Shown here one piece after another: positions 12,603-25,197 of a DNA stretch of 64,000 bases. Source of the stretch: Larimichthys crocea. Lineage: Eukaryota; Chordata; Actinopteri; Sciaenidae. The translations under genes were made by a program, and so were the position numbers. The notes beneath the pieces were generated by a model. That model saw only the letters and a program-made list of their open reading frames with translations. It searched no databases and was not told where the DNA came from. The first letter of the stretch is position 1. Every line of letters begins with the position of its first letter. Where the stretch lies: NCBI RefSeq assembly GCF_000972845.2, contig NC_040018.1, positions 17,698,444 to 17,762,443 of the forward strand, read 5' to 3'.

Positions 12603-14644
12603 CTTCTCAGTGGTTCCTTAGGTTGGAGTACAACTTCCTTTGAAGGATGTAACCTTGTGAATCGTGAGTGAGAAGTGTCTTAAAACATGTTTTAAAAATC
12701 TCTCTGTGATGTTCACCTGTTACGTACCCAGTGTAGCATGCCCCTTCCATCTGTAGCTTGTAACATCTATGACACAAGCTGGCCATAGCAGAACAAATGT
12801 TTAACATGTAAACAGCATGATTTGACTGATGACTGTTTTAAACAAAGCTGAAAAATCTACAGCCTTTCTTGACTCATTTGTCAACTTTTCAACAAACAAA
12901 TTACTAGTAATTGTTGTCCTGCCAGCTATTCAGAGGGAGAATCTTAAATGGAGGACTTTTATCACAGTGTTATTTGAATAATTGCACATTATTTTATTTC
13001 AGAATTTGAAGGAATTCTTATGTCTTTTAGAGTTGACGGCAGAGCAATGAAAATGGTAGAGATAGGAATGATATGTACACAGGTTGGACTTAAACCAGGA
13101 ACGTCACAAGTTACATCAGAGCATGAACATTTGGATATTACTGAACATAAAACAAACCCATTGTTGACTACACTGAAACCTCGACTGACCTCACTGCATT
13201 TTATATTGATTCACTGTGTAAGACACTTCAGCTTTTTAGAGAAAAGTTTAGCAATAAAAATATAAAGTTGGCCACTTCCTGTGAAAATTAAACTAAAGCT
13301 CTAAGATTTTTTTGCAATGGCACAAAGTCACTGTACCACTGATGTGTGACATGGCTATAAGTTCATGTAATCTTGTATGACAACCACTCTAAAATTAAGG
13401 TGTAATAATAATTGGTTAATTTTTTTAAATTTGTCTCTGTAACCGTCAACCACCGATCTTAAAAATCATTAGAAAATGCAGTATACCGATTACTGATATG
13501 GTTCCATAAAACTGACTGACTGAAAACTGACAGACACTTTATTAAGAGCAGTTAGCTTTTATTTATTTATGATGCCCATAGAAAGCAAAGCACACCAAAA
13601 CAAAACCCAAAAACATAACTCCACTCAAAAGTGGAAAACAAGTCTGGACTGGGAACAACAAAATTACTTTGAATTAAACTATTCCAGTTCATAGAAGCGA
13701 CAAAAACCTCCCATAACATAAACTTAAAGGTCCCATAGAAAGCGAGATTTCATTTTTTAATCATTATTATTTTAAGCAGGTCTAATGTCAAAACTCTTAA
13801 TCCACAGAGAAATACACACAATATTCAGATATGAGCCTTTAAACGAGCCATCAGGACTTGTGTGGTTGTCAAGTCACAACTATACAGTCTCTGCCCTCAG
13901 CTGTACTGCTGACCTTATTTAGTTGTTGTTTAAACTTTATTAACAACATGACAGCAAGTGGTTATTCCATTGCTGAGCTAGCAAGGTACAAGACAGGAAT
14001 ATCGAGGAGATGCTGCACAACTGTTGCTAAAGTAGCTGCTAACGAGACAGAAGCTACAACATCTTGTTTCTTGACAGAGGATGAAACTGAGAGGCTGCAT
14101 AAAGAGTCAGTATAAATAAAGTCATGCAAAGCTTCTCTAGTGGAATCCCAGAATAAAAATATAGAGCTAGAAATGAACATAAGATGATGTGTTTTAAACA
14201 ACATGGACAAAAGCAGCAGTGCAGAAAATGAGTTGTGTCACTCGTGAGCCAAAAAAAAACCCAACAATAGGCAATGGCTGGTAGACCAGGTTAATAACAA
14301 CATAACTGATGTGTTTTAAAAAACATGAATTCAACCAAATCTTCGTCAGCGATGATTATGTTAGTGGAAGACCAAGAATAAAGTTAGAGTCATTCATACT
14401 GGAGAAAAACTAGTCAGATACCATGTTCATTTCATGACCTCAACAATCAACCATCTTTCACCAGTATGACTGACCCCACATTTAAACCCATTTACGCACC
14501 ACAACTTCTTTGTTACCGTCTGCGGCTTGGAAACGCTGCTGGAGTTGAGCTATTTGTCTAACATGGGTTAAGAGTACATTCAAGCCAAAGGTAAACTGGC
14601 AAGTTTCTGAAAGCCAAACAGTGACAGCTCTTAAAGTGCGCAGC
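12603..14644. other. Region between the receptor gene and sccpdh; sccpdh 3' UTR plus repeat-like DNA
   Basis: No exon is supported here. The right part should be the 3' untranslated region of sccpdh on the minus strand. Possible minus-strand AATAAA signals (TTTATT on the plus strand) lie near 13538 and 13557-13570, about 1.1 kb past the sccpdh stop. From about 13726 the phrase AAAGGTCCCATAGAAAG resembles the end of short fish transposable elements, but I could not find a matching second end. The left part holds the receptor gene's upstream sequence, with nothing I recognise. Confidence 0.5.
14214..14300 (+). repeat. Dispersed repeat, copy A (pairs with 16065-16220)
   Basis: This stretch shares the ordered blocks GCAGTGCA-AAATGAG, TCACTCGTGAGCCAAAA and ATGGCT-GTAGACCAGGTTAAT with a second copy 1.9 kb away in the same orientation. 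The shared blocks are nearly identical while the spacers differ in length. That is typical of two members of one short transposable element family. I cannot name the family. Confidence 0.6.
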
Positions 14645-17600
14645 CTATATGCAGCTGAACTTGACGCCGTGTTTGTTGAGGCGGTCGATCAGTGTGGTTC
14701 TTGCAAAAGCAGCTCCTGGAGTATATATTCCTCCCCTGAAAATGAAGGAAAAAAATAAGAAGTTGATTACAATCTAAATTCATTTCATATAGAATCTAAG
14801 CATCAAGTAAATTTATGGATGTTAAACTAATGCACTGTGATGATGAAATATAAAATAAATAGTTGTGCACTGCATTTTGTGATAATCAGTTCCACTTTAA
14901 AAAATAACTTTTGGTTTATCACAGATTATCGATCACCGTCTAAGATAAGGGTAAGTTCCCATTTTACCTGGACTGCCTAGATATATTGAAATTCTTATAA
15001 AACAGATGGACTGAACCTCAGAAATGTCAATGATCTAAAAGTGTCACCCAGGTATCAAGTCCCATATTGGCTCATCTGGTAGAATTGTTGGAGAGTACAA
15101 AGAAACAGTGGAAAAGTGATGCAATAATTCATGTTGTGTGCTGTATTTGGGTGTAAAAGTCATTTCCAGATCAGGCAGGAGAGTGGATAACTAAATGTGA
15201 TAACTCACTTCTTGGGCAAGGCTGTGGGCTCGTTCAGGATTGTTAGAGCAGCCTGGACCATGGTAATGGGTGTGGCCACATATCCACACTCTGAATAAGA
15301 GAGACACAATTAAACAATCATTAGAACCATTTGAACAAGCCAGACTGGGATAATTTATCTCATTAACCAGGCTGGAGAGAGCAAAGAGGGAGACATTTCT
15401 CATACGAATCAGTACCTTTACAAGCATTACACCTTCAATTTCCATAGACTTACAGTGGTTACACAGGCATTACACAAATTTGGCGTAGGCGAGGTGTTTT
15501 TTATTTAGATGAAACGATAACATAATCAGGTGTGCCACACCTACGCTACAACACCAACACTACACTTGACATAAGAAAATGACCTCAATAACGTGTACAA
15601 GCAGGCGTGCTGTTGAGTAAAGTAGTTCAGGTGAACTACGCTATCAAGCATCTGACACTACACCTAACACTAAACCTAACATCTTGAAAATAGAACATTT
15701 CTAGTTACATCTACAGTAGAGGCTCGTGTGGTTTCTAGTATGGCCTATCAGTGCAGGGCTGAGTGAAGCTGATGCCAGCAGGTGTGAAACACACACCACA
15801 CCTGACACACCACCTGACACTTTTCTTCTCCAGAGAGAGAGAACGATATTGACTATTCAGTCTATATCCTGTGTGTCATTATTGCAGGTATATGCTTTTA
15901 TAGGCTACATAAGAATGATGATAGCAGTTTATTTACATAAAGATTAAATAAGATAAATGAAAAGAAACACTGCAAACATTGTTGCCTACTGTAGACAGTT
16001 ATTAAGTTATTAAGGATGTGGATGCTGAGTGACAGGTAGGTGTTGTCACAGGTTGCTAGTTTCAGTAATCAGCAGTGCACAAAATGAGCACCAGCCAAGA
16101 TTTATGTAGATTTGCATCACTCGTGAGCCAAAAAATATTATATAAATATTCATTTATTAAGCTGCTGGTAAAATTTGAGCATTCACCAGCATATGGCTCG
16201 TAGACCAGGTTAATTTGCACTCTGGTAGCCAGGCTTCATTCAGCCCGCCTCAGCTCCATGTCTTTGCCCATTTTATGATGAGCCAGACAATTAACAAGAG
16301 GTCAAACTGTTATATGAGAGAAATACAAGTATTTTTGTTGTTATTCCTTGTTACATCAAGGACAAAACCTTGTATTATACTATAACTTTAAAAATTACAG
16401 TTACCTGGTCCCTGAACCATTGTGTTGATCTTGCCGTTAGGTTTCCCCTGGGAGGGGTCCTGTCCCTCTTTGTAGCCTTCTCCATAAAAGGCAAATTGGA
16501 AGGATGAACCCTCCATCTAATTACATACATGGACACATGCATAACACACGTGAGAAAACAAAGCAGATACTTCATTACCTGATTGAAATGGCTTTGTTAT
16601 ATACATGAACATAATCCATATGCATGGGAGAGCATTAATTGAGTGTAAACTTCTGGCAGCACTTTACCTGCTTCCTACTTGGTCCAGCCTTGGAGAAGAT
16701 TCCAAAGGAGAAGAACTCTGGGTGCTGAGAAGGTACAAACAACAGATTAACAGTATGTGTACCCTGACTTCTAAAAATAGGTAAAATAAATATTCAGTTG
16801 TGAAGTGTAAACTCTAATATGTCATGTGTGTTGTTTTTATACTTGCTGTGTGGGTTTACCTTGATAAGCAGGTTGCGTCCAAAACTGAATTTGACTAAGA
16901 ACCAGAACATCATGCCAGCAAACATCAGCTTGATGATGTTCCCAATGCCTCCTACTCCTGCATACGCTCCATATTGGGTCTAAAGTAACAATAACAGATT
17001 GTTTAATGCTCCACAAATATGTAGAGGCAGAAATATACACGCTGTGTTCATGTTGGTGCCATCTTAACCTGAAAACAAGACTGTTGAGGAAGTGTTTCTG
17101 CACACACCAGTAACTCTTAAGGTTTTATTACTAGTTTAGTTACTTCACTTAAAACCAGTCAACCGTCAAAAAGACAAGCAGTGATTAACACAGGATGTGT
17201 TGAAAGAATAGCAAAAAAACCCACAAAAAACATGTAGGACTGACCGGTGTTGCCTCATGTTCCTCCACCAGGAAGCGCTGAGTTCTCTTCACAACAGAGG
17301 GATCAGAGCCCATGAAGGGCAATGCATACTGCTGGATCTCATTACTGTAGAACAATGCTCCCCTACAAACACATGAGTGCACACACACAGAGCCCAGAAG
17401 AAATAAATGCTGAGAAAACACATTTTTAATGATGTAATAATGTATTGGGGTAAAGTACGGTGTATGCTCTTGTGTGTGCCGATTGTGGGATATAACCATA
17501 ACACAAAGTGATGTTCCAGAGAGGATTATGCATTAGCTCGCCTAAAATTTAGAGCCCAACAGATGAATATTGTTGGCTGTTACTGTCTCGTCACATATAA

Positions 17601-20600
17601 ATTGTATCAGCGTCAATTGAATGTCAACTGAAAAGGAATGAAAAATTGTAACAAATGTATCAAAGATATATTTACTGTCTGCACTATATGGTTTGTCCAC
17701 CAGAGTGCACTGACAAGTTTGTTTTTCAACTGTCCAGATCAGTGTGCATCTGCAGATAAACATACTGTATTATTGATTTACTGAGCTTGATAGGATTTGA
17801 CTTATATAAAAAAAAAGAAAAGAAAAAAAAAGGCACTTGTACTCTACGTACCTGCGTTTAAGCCTAGAGCCAACAGTAGGAAGAGGTTTGTGATTAAACT
17901 TCCTTCTGAGACTCCGGAGCTTGTCGCTGTCAGCAAAACCGTAGACGGCTGACTGCCAAGTGCCATCATGGATACAGCCACCCTGATAGAGGAAGACAGA
18001 CACATAGGAAGGAAGAAAATAAGGAGGAGCATGAATTGAATGAAACAGGAAAACATTAACAAAGAAAACGAGGGGAAAAAAACAAGACATGTTTGCAATA
18101 AGGGGCAAAATTTGTGACTGATAGCACAGAAATATGAGGAATGAGTGTACAGAAATGGGGATGATGAGGAGAAAAGTGGAAACAAGTTGATCCATTGCTG
18201 CATGGACTTATGGGTAATGTAGTTACATACATCAGGTCCTGTGTTGACAGTCAGGAAGCTCTCCACTGCAGTCAGCGTACCTGTGGATGAACACACACAC
18301 ACACACACTAATAAGCTGATATGATAAAATAATTGATAAATCATTAATAGCAACAAAAAGGTGAAGTGAATGAACCACTGCATATCAATGTCAGAGCGGA
18401 GGGATTTATTGTTAATGCATCTGTGTGTTTGTGTGTATATGGGTGCATACCCTTGAACTGTTCCCTGGTGTAGAGGACTCCCATGTCTGCAGGTATGGAG
18501 TCAAATCCACAGCTCCCTATAACGTACACACCATTGTCAGCTGCCTGGCTGTTGTAGTTCAACTCCATGCCCTCCAGAAACTGCATACAGCCAGAAAGAA
18601 ACACACACATACACGATGAATACATTATATAATATATTTTAGCAATGAGCATGCGGAAAGACACAAAGTCTCTGTCCGGATGTGATGAAGGTGGTGGGGT
18701 ATGTTTTGTGGCTTTCAGAAAACCCCAGCCTCTTTTTTAGGTCTCTGCTTGAAAAGAGTATCTCTGCAACCACGAGGTCTATTTGATCATTTTTGTGTGT
18801 CGTAATAAAGAGAACACTTGTGACAATTGTTCAGATGTGTACGTATCAGTATCTATGTCCCTGGCTCAAAGTAAGTTAAGATGGCACACAGCATAAATCA
18901 AAGATTTTATTTCTGCCTAATTAAAATTTACATGTTTACAATGAGTATCTCTTTGAAATGATGATGTTGCAGCTTTAAATCTAAATCAAAGCATAACCTC
19001 ATATGTGCCAATTATCCTTGCCAAGTTTGAGTCATATAAAGTGATGCAGAGCAAAATTACAGAGGTTTTAGTGCAGGCATGCTCTTGCCTCCATTAGAGG
19101 CTTAAAAGGTTCAGAACCAGGACACAGCCTCAAAACATGTAAAACCTCAATTTAGGCTGAGTGCTGACTGTTTCCGTGAGACATGCTGCATTACACACAC
19201 CAGCATCTGAGGGAAACCAACAAGGGAAAACTGCTGTCAAGCCGCCAAGTGACAGCTAATTTTGTCTAACAGGCTACAGCATGAAACTCAGCACGTCTCT
19301 TATTTAATCCAAACACAAACAACAGCATAGCTGGAAGTGAGGACATCTGCAGGACAACATCCACGTAAGGTTCACTCACAACATGCAAGTCCAGAAAGAC
19401 GGATACAATTATTACTTAACAACTTGATTAAAGTCAAAAATATTATGCAATATGAAATGAGGTTAGCGACTTAAACGTGTTTTATCTGTATTGTTTAATA
19501 CAATACGCCCCGCCTGCCCTGTCTGTCTCTCTCTGTATTATGCAGGACCAGCTATATTTATTTTATGAAGCTGCACAAAAAAACAAAACTCACATCTGGA
19601 TTTTTTTCACCTGTGATTGACAGCAACAGGTGAGTGTGTGCGGAGGAGGTTTGTTGTTAATGATACAGCTTATTCAAACTAGCGTTGAATGACATCAGCA
19701 CCAACCAGGTGTGTTTACTGTTGCTATCAGTCAGTTATAAAATAAACACTGGTTTTGCATCTTTATTATAATACCAGAAAAACATCTTTCTCTCTGTCCC
19801 TTTCTGTGTCGCTGTGTGAGACTGCACAGAAGGCGGAGTGCAAGGTGGAGGTCAGTTAACTCAAATTGTAAGATCAAATTGTTTTAAACATAGGGTAAAA
19901 TACCACTATCGATACTTTTGACAACCCTCGGTCAAAAGGAAACTACTGCCCTGCAATACTCACAGTTTATGTCATAATTGATACTGACTATGGATATACG
20001 TACCTGAGGCTCTCCACTTATGTCAATATGGTGGGCTCCATTTTCCACACAGGCTTTCACCACTGGCTCACCATAAAACCTGTACTATACATGAACAGAT
20101 ACATACACACACAAATTCATACATGTTAGTCTCAATTGTTTTTCCTTTCCTCTACTAGTTTGGTTGATGGCCAATTGCCCATGATAATCCCTGCTACCTA
20201 TTTTTACCTGCTAGTATCTAAAGTCTTAACCTTATCCCCGCCCCAGATCCTATCTCACTCTGCACATGCACTTCAGTGTTGTTACTGCAGGAACAAGACA
20301 TGACCCCTCACCAGCTTTCCACACAAACATGAAAAATGCAAAAATGTTAGACTGTACACATTGCAGGTACAGAATGAACCCTCTAGGCAAATCCTGTTAA
20401 ACATGTTTATTGTACTGTCTGGTGGCGATCCTGAGTGTTGGTACACGACTAACTTAAGTTATACTTCACACACCAATTTGGAGAGCAAAGTGCAATACCA
20501 GATTCCAGATTCATATCGGATACATTTATTATCATACAGGTCAATCTCCTTTTGGCTTCATCTGTGTGCTTCAGTTTGAACTAAGCTGGCAAACAGAAAT

Positions 20601-21372
20601 AATTACCACAATGGAAGAATTTGATCTGGAACAAGAACCTGAATGATGCACAGGACGCAAATCAGTGGTGAAAACCTACTTTCCATTCTGACTTTGATAC
20701 AATACAACTTATTGTGTGCTGAAAGTCAGAAGGATTCATTGTGTGAAAGAAAGCTGCCCTCTGTGTGTGAGAGAGAGAGAGACAGATACATAGATAGAGA
20801 GACAGGAACAGAAGAGATAGAGGGTTAAGTTAAGCTACACTGTTGCCAAAGGGAGATGACTCACATATCAATGTTGTCAGATAATTTGTTTTTTCCATGT
20901 GACAGAGCATGTTTTGTGTATTAGACAAAAATAAACAGAAGTACACACTTTTTTGGTAGAATTATCTACTTACTGGTCCCACACAGTTGAGAACAATGAC
21001 AGCCTGTTTGCACATGGCTGCTAGGGTGTCTGGTTCTCCTACATCTGCCACGATGATGTCCACCTCTGACCTCAGCTCAGGCTTACCTGCACACACACAC
21101 ATGCACGCACACACTTTGTATGGATTGGTGCGGTGGTATATTTTGAAGCAAACATTGAATAACATTAGAATTTGTATGTAATGTGTAAATATTGAAGTAC
21201 AGTATACCTGTGTGAAAATAAATACACACTTAATAAAAGGAGGAACAACACAAAACGGGTTACACAGATATGACTTGCAAAAACTATATTATGTTGGTTT
21301 TAAAAGACACATTTCTGGTCAAAGAGACAAACTGCAGTTTTCACTGAATGACTGGTTGAGCTAACATGCCAG

Positions 21373-21406
<34 letters not shown>

Positions 21407-22686
21407 GTCATGGATGGGGATTGAACAGTGAGCAGGTGTGTTCCATCAGCTGTTGTACACTCCCTGAAGAGAGATCTGAAGAGGAGGGGGACAACAGAAT
21501 AACTATCTAATCCTCTGGAAACTCACATTACTGTCATGACAGCAGAATAGCTCACTGGTCTCGATCTAGTGATGGACGTAATTTTCCATGTTTAGAGTGT
21601 TGCACGGATACAAATCATCAACCTAGGAAATTAATGGCATACTAAATATATTCAGTAAATATTTCTTACACATTCCACATGATAAAAGCATATGGGTTAA
21701 TTATATTCTGGATCTGCTAGAGCTATGATGAAAAGTTTCACATTTTAATAACTGATTAATCACTCAAGTCAAGTTTATCAGGCAAAAGACAAAAACAGCT
21801 GAATACAGCTTCTTGGATAAACAGAATTTACTGAAGATGATGGACCTTTTTTTGGGGGGGCATTTTCTGCCATCAAAAAGATAAATTAATAAATTATGCC
21901 TAAGAAAAAACATTTTTCTATTCACTAATCAAACTATTTGCAGTCCAAATGACTTACTTTGCAGTACATAAATGTATTATTGTTGAAACCGATCATCAGA
22001 ATATAAACTGGCTAAAAGGTTAATGAATCAATTACCGTATCAAGTAGAAATATCAGTTTCAGTTTCCGCAGGGCATAGTTACATGCCTCAGTACTTAATT
22101 TAATTTCATGTTATTTGCCAGCTGGTTAGACTAAGCACATCCCTGTTGATTTTAACATAGAAGGATTGGATAATTATCATTAATTCATGTGATTGTATCA
22201 TTAATTGTGGCTCTTAATGAAAATAATGATAATTTGTATTATTATTTTCATAGCTTAAATGAAACAGTTAACTTTAGATGTTACCTCACTTGCACTTTGG
22301 AGTTCAGTCAGAGTTTACCATCGGCCAGAGATAAGTCACCATGAGTTGCAATTATCAGCTCACCATCTTGTGTCACCACAGATGAACAAACTATTAGGGA
22401 AGTGACTGCTGCTGTGCAGGGCCGTCACTTCCACTAACTACCTGCCTCCACTCACACTTCAACTAATGGGATTGTTCAGATACATACTGAGGACTCCGGC
22501 GGCCTGCTCCAGAACATTTTCCAGCTTCTGCTTGCTCCTGCCGGCTACGGCCCACTTCAGGGTCCCTTTCGGACCTTCGGACACGGTCCGGGCCACCTCC
22601 TCCACCACGAACTGGCCCGTGAAGCCGGAGGCTCCGAAGATGACCAGGTGGTACGGCCTGTTAGAGGTGGTTTCAACGCGAGCCAT
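14645..22686 (-). CDS. sccpdh: Saccharopine dehydrogenase-like oxidoreductase, 12 exons
   Basis: Coding exons on the minus strand: 22686-22488, 21086-20974, 20084-20004, 18580-18451, 18280-18231, 17982-17852, 17362-17245, 16979-16860, 16724-16668, 16516-16405, 15290-15209 and 14735-14645. All are GT-AG and in phase, giving 427 aa against 429 in human. The N-terminus has a Rossmann nucleotide-binding loop, FGASGFTG (Gly18, Gly21, Gly24). It is followed by LNCVGP, the GEPVVKACVENG block and GFDSIPADMG, all hallmarks of SCCPDH. A hydrophobic segment at about 283-303 agrees with the membrane or lipid-droplet association reported for the family. The C-terminus (TPGAAFARTTLIDRLNKHG) is strongly conserved. 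Despite its name the vertebrate protein is not the lysine-pathway enzyme, and its substrate is unknown. An ATG 57 bases upstream is in frame, but the conserved start is the one chosen. Confidence 0.95.
16065..16220 (+). repeat. Dispersed repeat, copy B (pairs with 14214-14300)
   Basis: This is the longer partner of the 14214-14300 copy, within the sccpdh intron between exons 10 and 11. It has the same ordered blocks, with extra AT-rich sequence of roughly 60 bases between the GTGAGCC and GTAGACC blocks. Confidence 0.6.
18660..20000. other. Large sccpdh intron between exons 3 and 4
   Basis: This intron (18581-20003) holds AT-rich unique-looking sequence. I found no exon, RNA gene or element ends in it. 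A short pyrimidine-rich block lies at about 19520-19540. Confidence 0.5.
21375..21404. repeat. (TG)n microsatellite in sccpdh intron 1
   Basis: About 15 uninterrupted TG units are followed by CGGTC. It is likely length-polymorphic. Confidence 0.9.
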
Positions 22687-22870
22687 AGTGTCAGCTAACA
22701 GACTCTGCGGGTTCACTGAGGCTCGGTCAGATATCTGACACACTGCTCACCTCTGGTCCCTCCCACCTGAGATGCGGGCGGAGGCAACGAGCACACGCCA
22801 GGAAACAGGCGGGGACGTCAGCTAAGATGGCGCTATAATAATGCAGCCAGCACATTGTTCTGCTGCACGC
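22480..22870 (-). promoter_or_regulatory. sccpdh: sccpdh promoter and first-exon CpG-rich region with a YY1-like site
   Basis: The first coding exon and its upstream flank are clearly GC- and CpG-rich relative to the AT-rich surroundings. At 22824-22833 the plus strand reads AAGATGGCGC, a close match to the YY1 consensus, and just before it at 22814-22820 is GACGTCA, a CRE-like half or full site. YY1 motifs at this distance (about 140 bases from the ATG) often mark transcription starts of housekeeping genes. Functional use is inference. Confidence 0.45.
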
Positions 22871-23382
22871 TGTGGTCTATTATAGGCATTACGGTAAGCG
22901 TGATTTCAAAATAAAAGTTCCGCCGTGCGTCAGTCTATGTGAGAAAGCACATAAACAAGTAAAAACACACAAATTACTAAATAAAACATTTACAAATATT
23001 AAACCAGAAATCCTATGAATAATAAAATAGGCTACCCAGCAAGAACCTGCCAAAAGGAGCACTAGTTATATTTTTTAAACGTGTAAGAACGTTTCTAGAA
23101 ATTAACCTTAATTAAGGGTACATTTTATTTTATTTTTTAAAGTAAAAGGCAAACAATGAATTGATCAAAATGGAGGGGATGAAAATGCATGTGAACTGAA
23201 AAATAAAAATGGGTTTGGGTTCACAACACAATATTTTAGATTGAAGGATAGTGGCCTCAAAGAAAAATAATTTAAAAAATGGAAGTGATGAAAACACTTA
23301 CGGATTAATAACTGATGTGATGAAATGTATGCAAAAATAGAGTGCTAAGTAGTTAATTGATTTCACTGACCTTTGTTTAAAC

Positions 23383-23718
23383 ATGTCCAACATGGAGAAT
23401 TTAGCTGCATCTAGTGGACTAATCGCTGCATTGCGATCTCCTCCCATCACCATCACCTTTCTAATGTAAAGGAGAAACAACATTTTAAAGACCCTGTCTA
23501 GAGTCACTATTTAGTTTGTCTACAGTAGAAACACGGTGTTTCAACATGCAGGCTTCCATGAAAGATAGATATAAAAGACTAATTTTAAAGTAGCAAAAAC
23601 AAAAATATTCTTATTTTAAGGTGATTATACATGCATGAAAACATAGCTATGGATATTATATTCCATGTTTGCCTCATTCTGAAAATAAAGGCCCCAAATG
23701 TTACACACTGCACTTTAA
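23383..23718 (-). mobile_element. Non-autonomous inverted-repeat element (MITE), copy 1
   Basis: Read on the minus strand, this segment aligns almost end to end with 52074-52415: the same CAGTGTGT-containing ends, then GCCTTTATTTTCAGAAT, the AACTAAATAGTGACTCTAGACA block, and GCAATGCAGCGATT followed by CCACTAGATGCA. No coding capacity is present. The ends form imperfect inverted repeats of about 20 bases. It lies between sccpdh and tfb2m. Exact ends are approximate. Confidence 0.7.
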
Positions 23719-23827
23719 AACTGTGTTTCTTTGATAATCACCTGGAAGACTCAATACATAATTTCCTGTGTGTGTATTTTTTTTTTTGACAGTGCTTCTT
23801 TCTGTACTTATGTAGCAACGTTATGCT

Positions 23828-23876
<49 letters not shown>
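23828..23876. repeat. (GATA)n microsatellite
   Basis: About 12 perfect GATA units directly abut the TTCATTGATCC-type tail at 23877, the arrangement seen where a fish retrotransposon tail ends in a simple repeat. Confidence 0.95.
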
Positions 23877-24170
23877 GCACTTCATTGATCCAGAAGGAAA
23901 TTCAAGCATCCAGTAGCAGCACGCAAACATACATTGAACATACATTAGATTTAACCTATAACACAGTATCCATACGTTAAAATTAACCTGAGATAGATCT
24001 AATGTAAATATGTACAGAAAAAACATTTGCAGCAAAATTAAACATTTGCAGAGAAAATACAAATTTGCAGAGAAAATCAAAATTTGCATAGGATTTAAAT
24101 ATGTACAGAGGAATTTAAAATGTGCAGCGGAATTAAACATTTGTATAGAAAATAAATAGATAATTATGTT
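23877..24170 (-). mobile_element. Retrotransposon tail with degenerate short tandem units
   Basis: The stretch opens with CACTTCATTGATCCAGAAGGAAATTCAAG, the reversed 3' tail shared by many fish L2-like LINEs and their SINE partners (shown here in full only as a motif at 23878-23905). From about 24010 to 24165 it has degenerate units of roughly 17-20 bases built on ATTTGCAGAGAAAAT and ATGTACAGAGGAAT. No reverse transcriptase sequence remains. Confidence 0.5.
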
Positions 24171-24439
24171 AAGAAGTTAACCCGTGCTAAACATCGATAC
24201 AAAGACTATATAAAAAAAACAGAAAGTGGCTGTAGAAATAAAAATGTTTCATAAAATATGAGAAAACTCTTACTATTAACCACAGCGGTAGTTGTAAGCT
24301 ACCTAAACAATTACATATAAGTGTGATACGTTCAGTGTGAGCAACTCTTTTATTTCTAGTCATGCATAACCTTTGTTCGTGTGTATAATTATTAATAATT
24401 ATCTAGTTTGTTTGGTTTTATTCGTGTGTCCGTATGAAC

Positions 24440-24649
24440 CTCCTGAGCTTTCTGATTGGTCCTCGCAGTAGTCGCCTGTCAATTACGACATTCAGTTGCG
24501 CCAACACCACCACGAGATTTGGGCTAACATCGGGGTCGGGATGCGGCGAGCTCAATGTCACGGAGCTTTACCGGCGAGAAGGCAAACATCAGCCACGTTT
24601 AAACCACCGATGTAATCACATTTGGCTTTAAAGGATAGTCTGCAATAAG
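24440..24649 (+). promoter_or_regulatory. tfb2m: tfb2m core promoter and non-coding exon 1
   Basis: A CCAAT box in reverse orientation, CTGATTGGT, lies at 24452-24460 and matches the NF-Y consensus. The following 190 bases are CpG-rich. A strong splice donor (AATAAG|GTACGT) at 24649/24650 would end a 5' non-coding exon, and the matching acceptor is CCCTCTAG at 25122, before the exon that carries the start codon. The transcription start itself cannot be read from sequence. Confidence 0.5.
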
Positions 24650-25197
24650 GTACGTCCGTGTCGCTCTCGTTTAAACGACACTACGTGCATGTTAGTTGTA
24701 AATCTCGTTAGCTTGCGGCTAACTAGTTATGTGACAGCATGAGTATTTTAAGTGTCGCCACACTGTCCAGCGACATGTTACAGCGGATTACCTGTGAGCT
24801 TGGTTTGTGCATCTTTATTGGATTTTTCAGCTGACCATTTTCGTGAGTTTCCAGGATGAGGGGCAGTGATAACCTCCCCACGCGTGAGGAGACCGCAGAG
24901 TGTGCTCACTGTGTCATTACATTCATTTATAGTCTGTAAAGGATCGATACAATAAATACAAGCAATAATGGAGTACAACACCAGGTTAGCTCCAAGAGCA
25001 CAACTTGCGCAATAGTGTAATTTAACAGTGATATGATGCAGTGCATGTTTAAATGTAAGTTAATGACACTTAATGTTATTTGTCTAACATCCTTTGTTTC
25101 TTTTCTTCCCTATTCCCTCTAGGCTGTGACCTCCTGAAGAGGTCCCCCAAACTCCTCCCCCCTTCTTCCTCTGTATTTACAGGTCCACTAGTCCACC

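Noticed and set aside
15480..15830. Recurring ACACCTAACACTA / CACACCTGACAC motifs in an sccpdh intron
   Set aside because: Copies are irregular in spacing and sequence; I could not define a unit or boundaries, so this is not called as a minisatellite.
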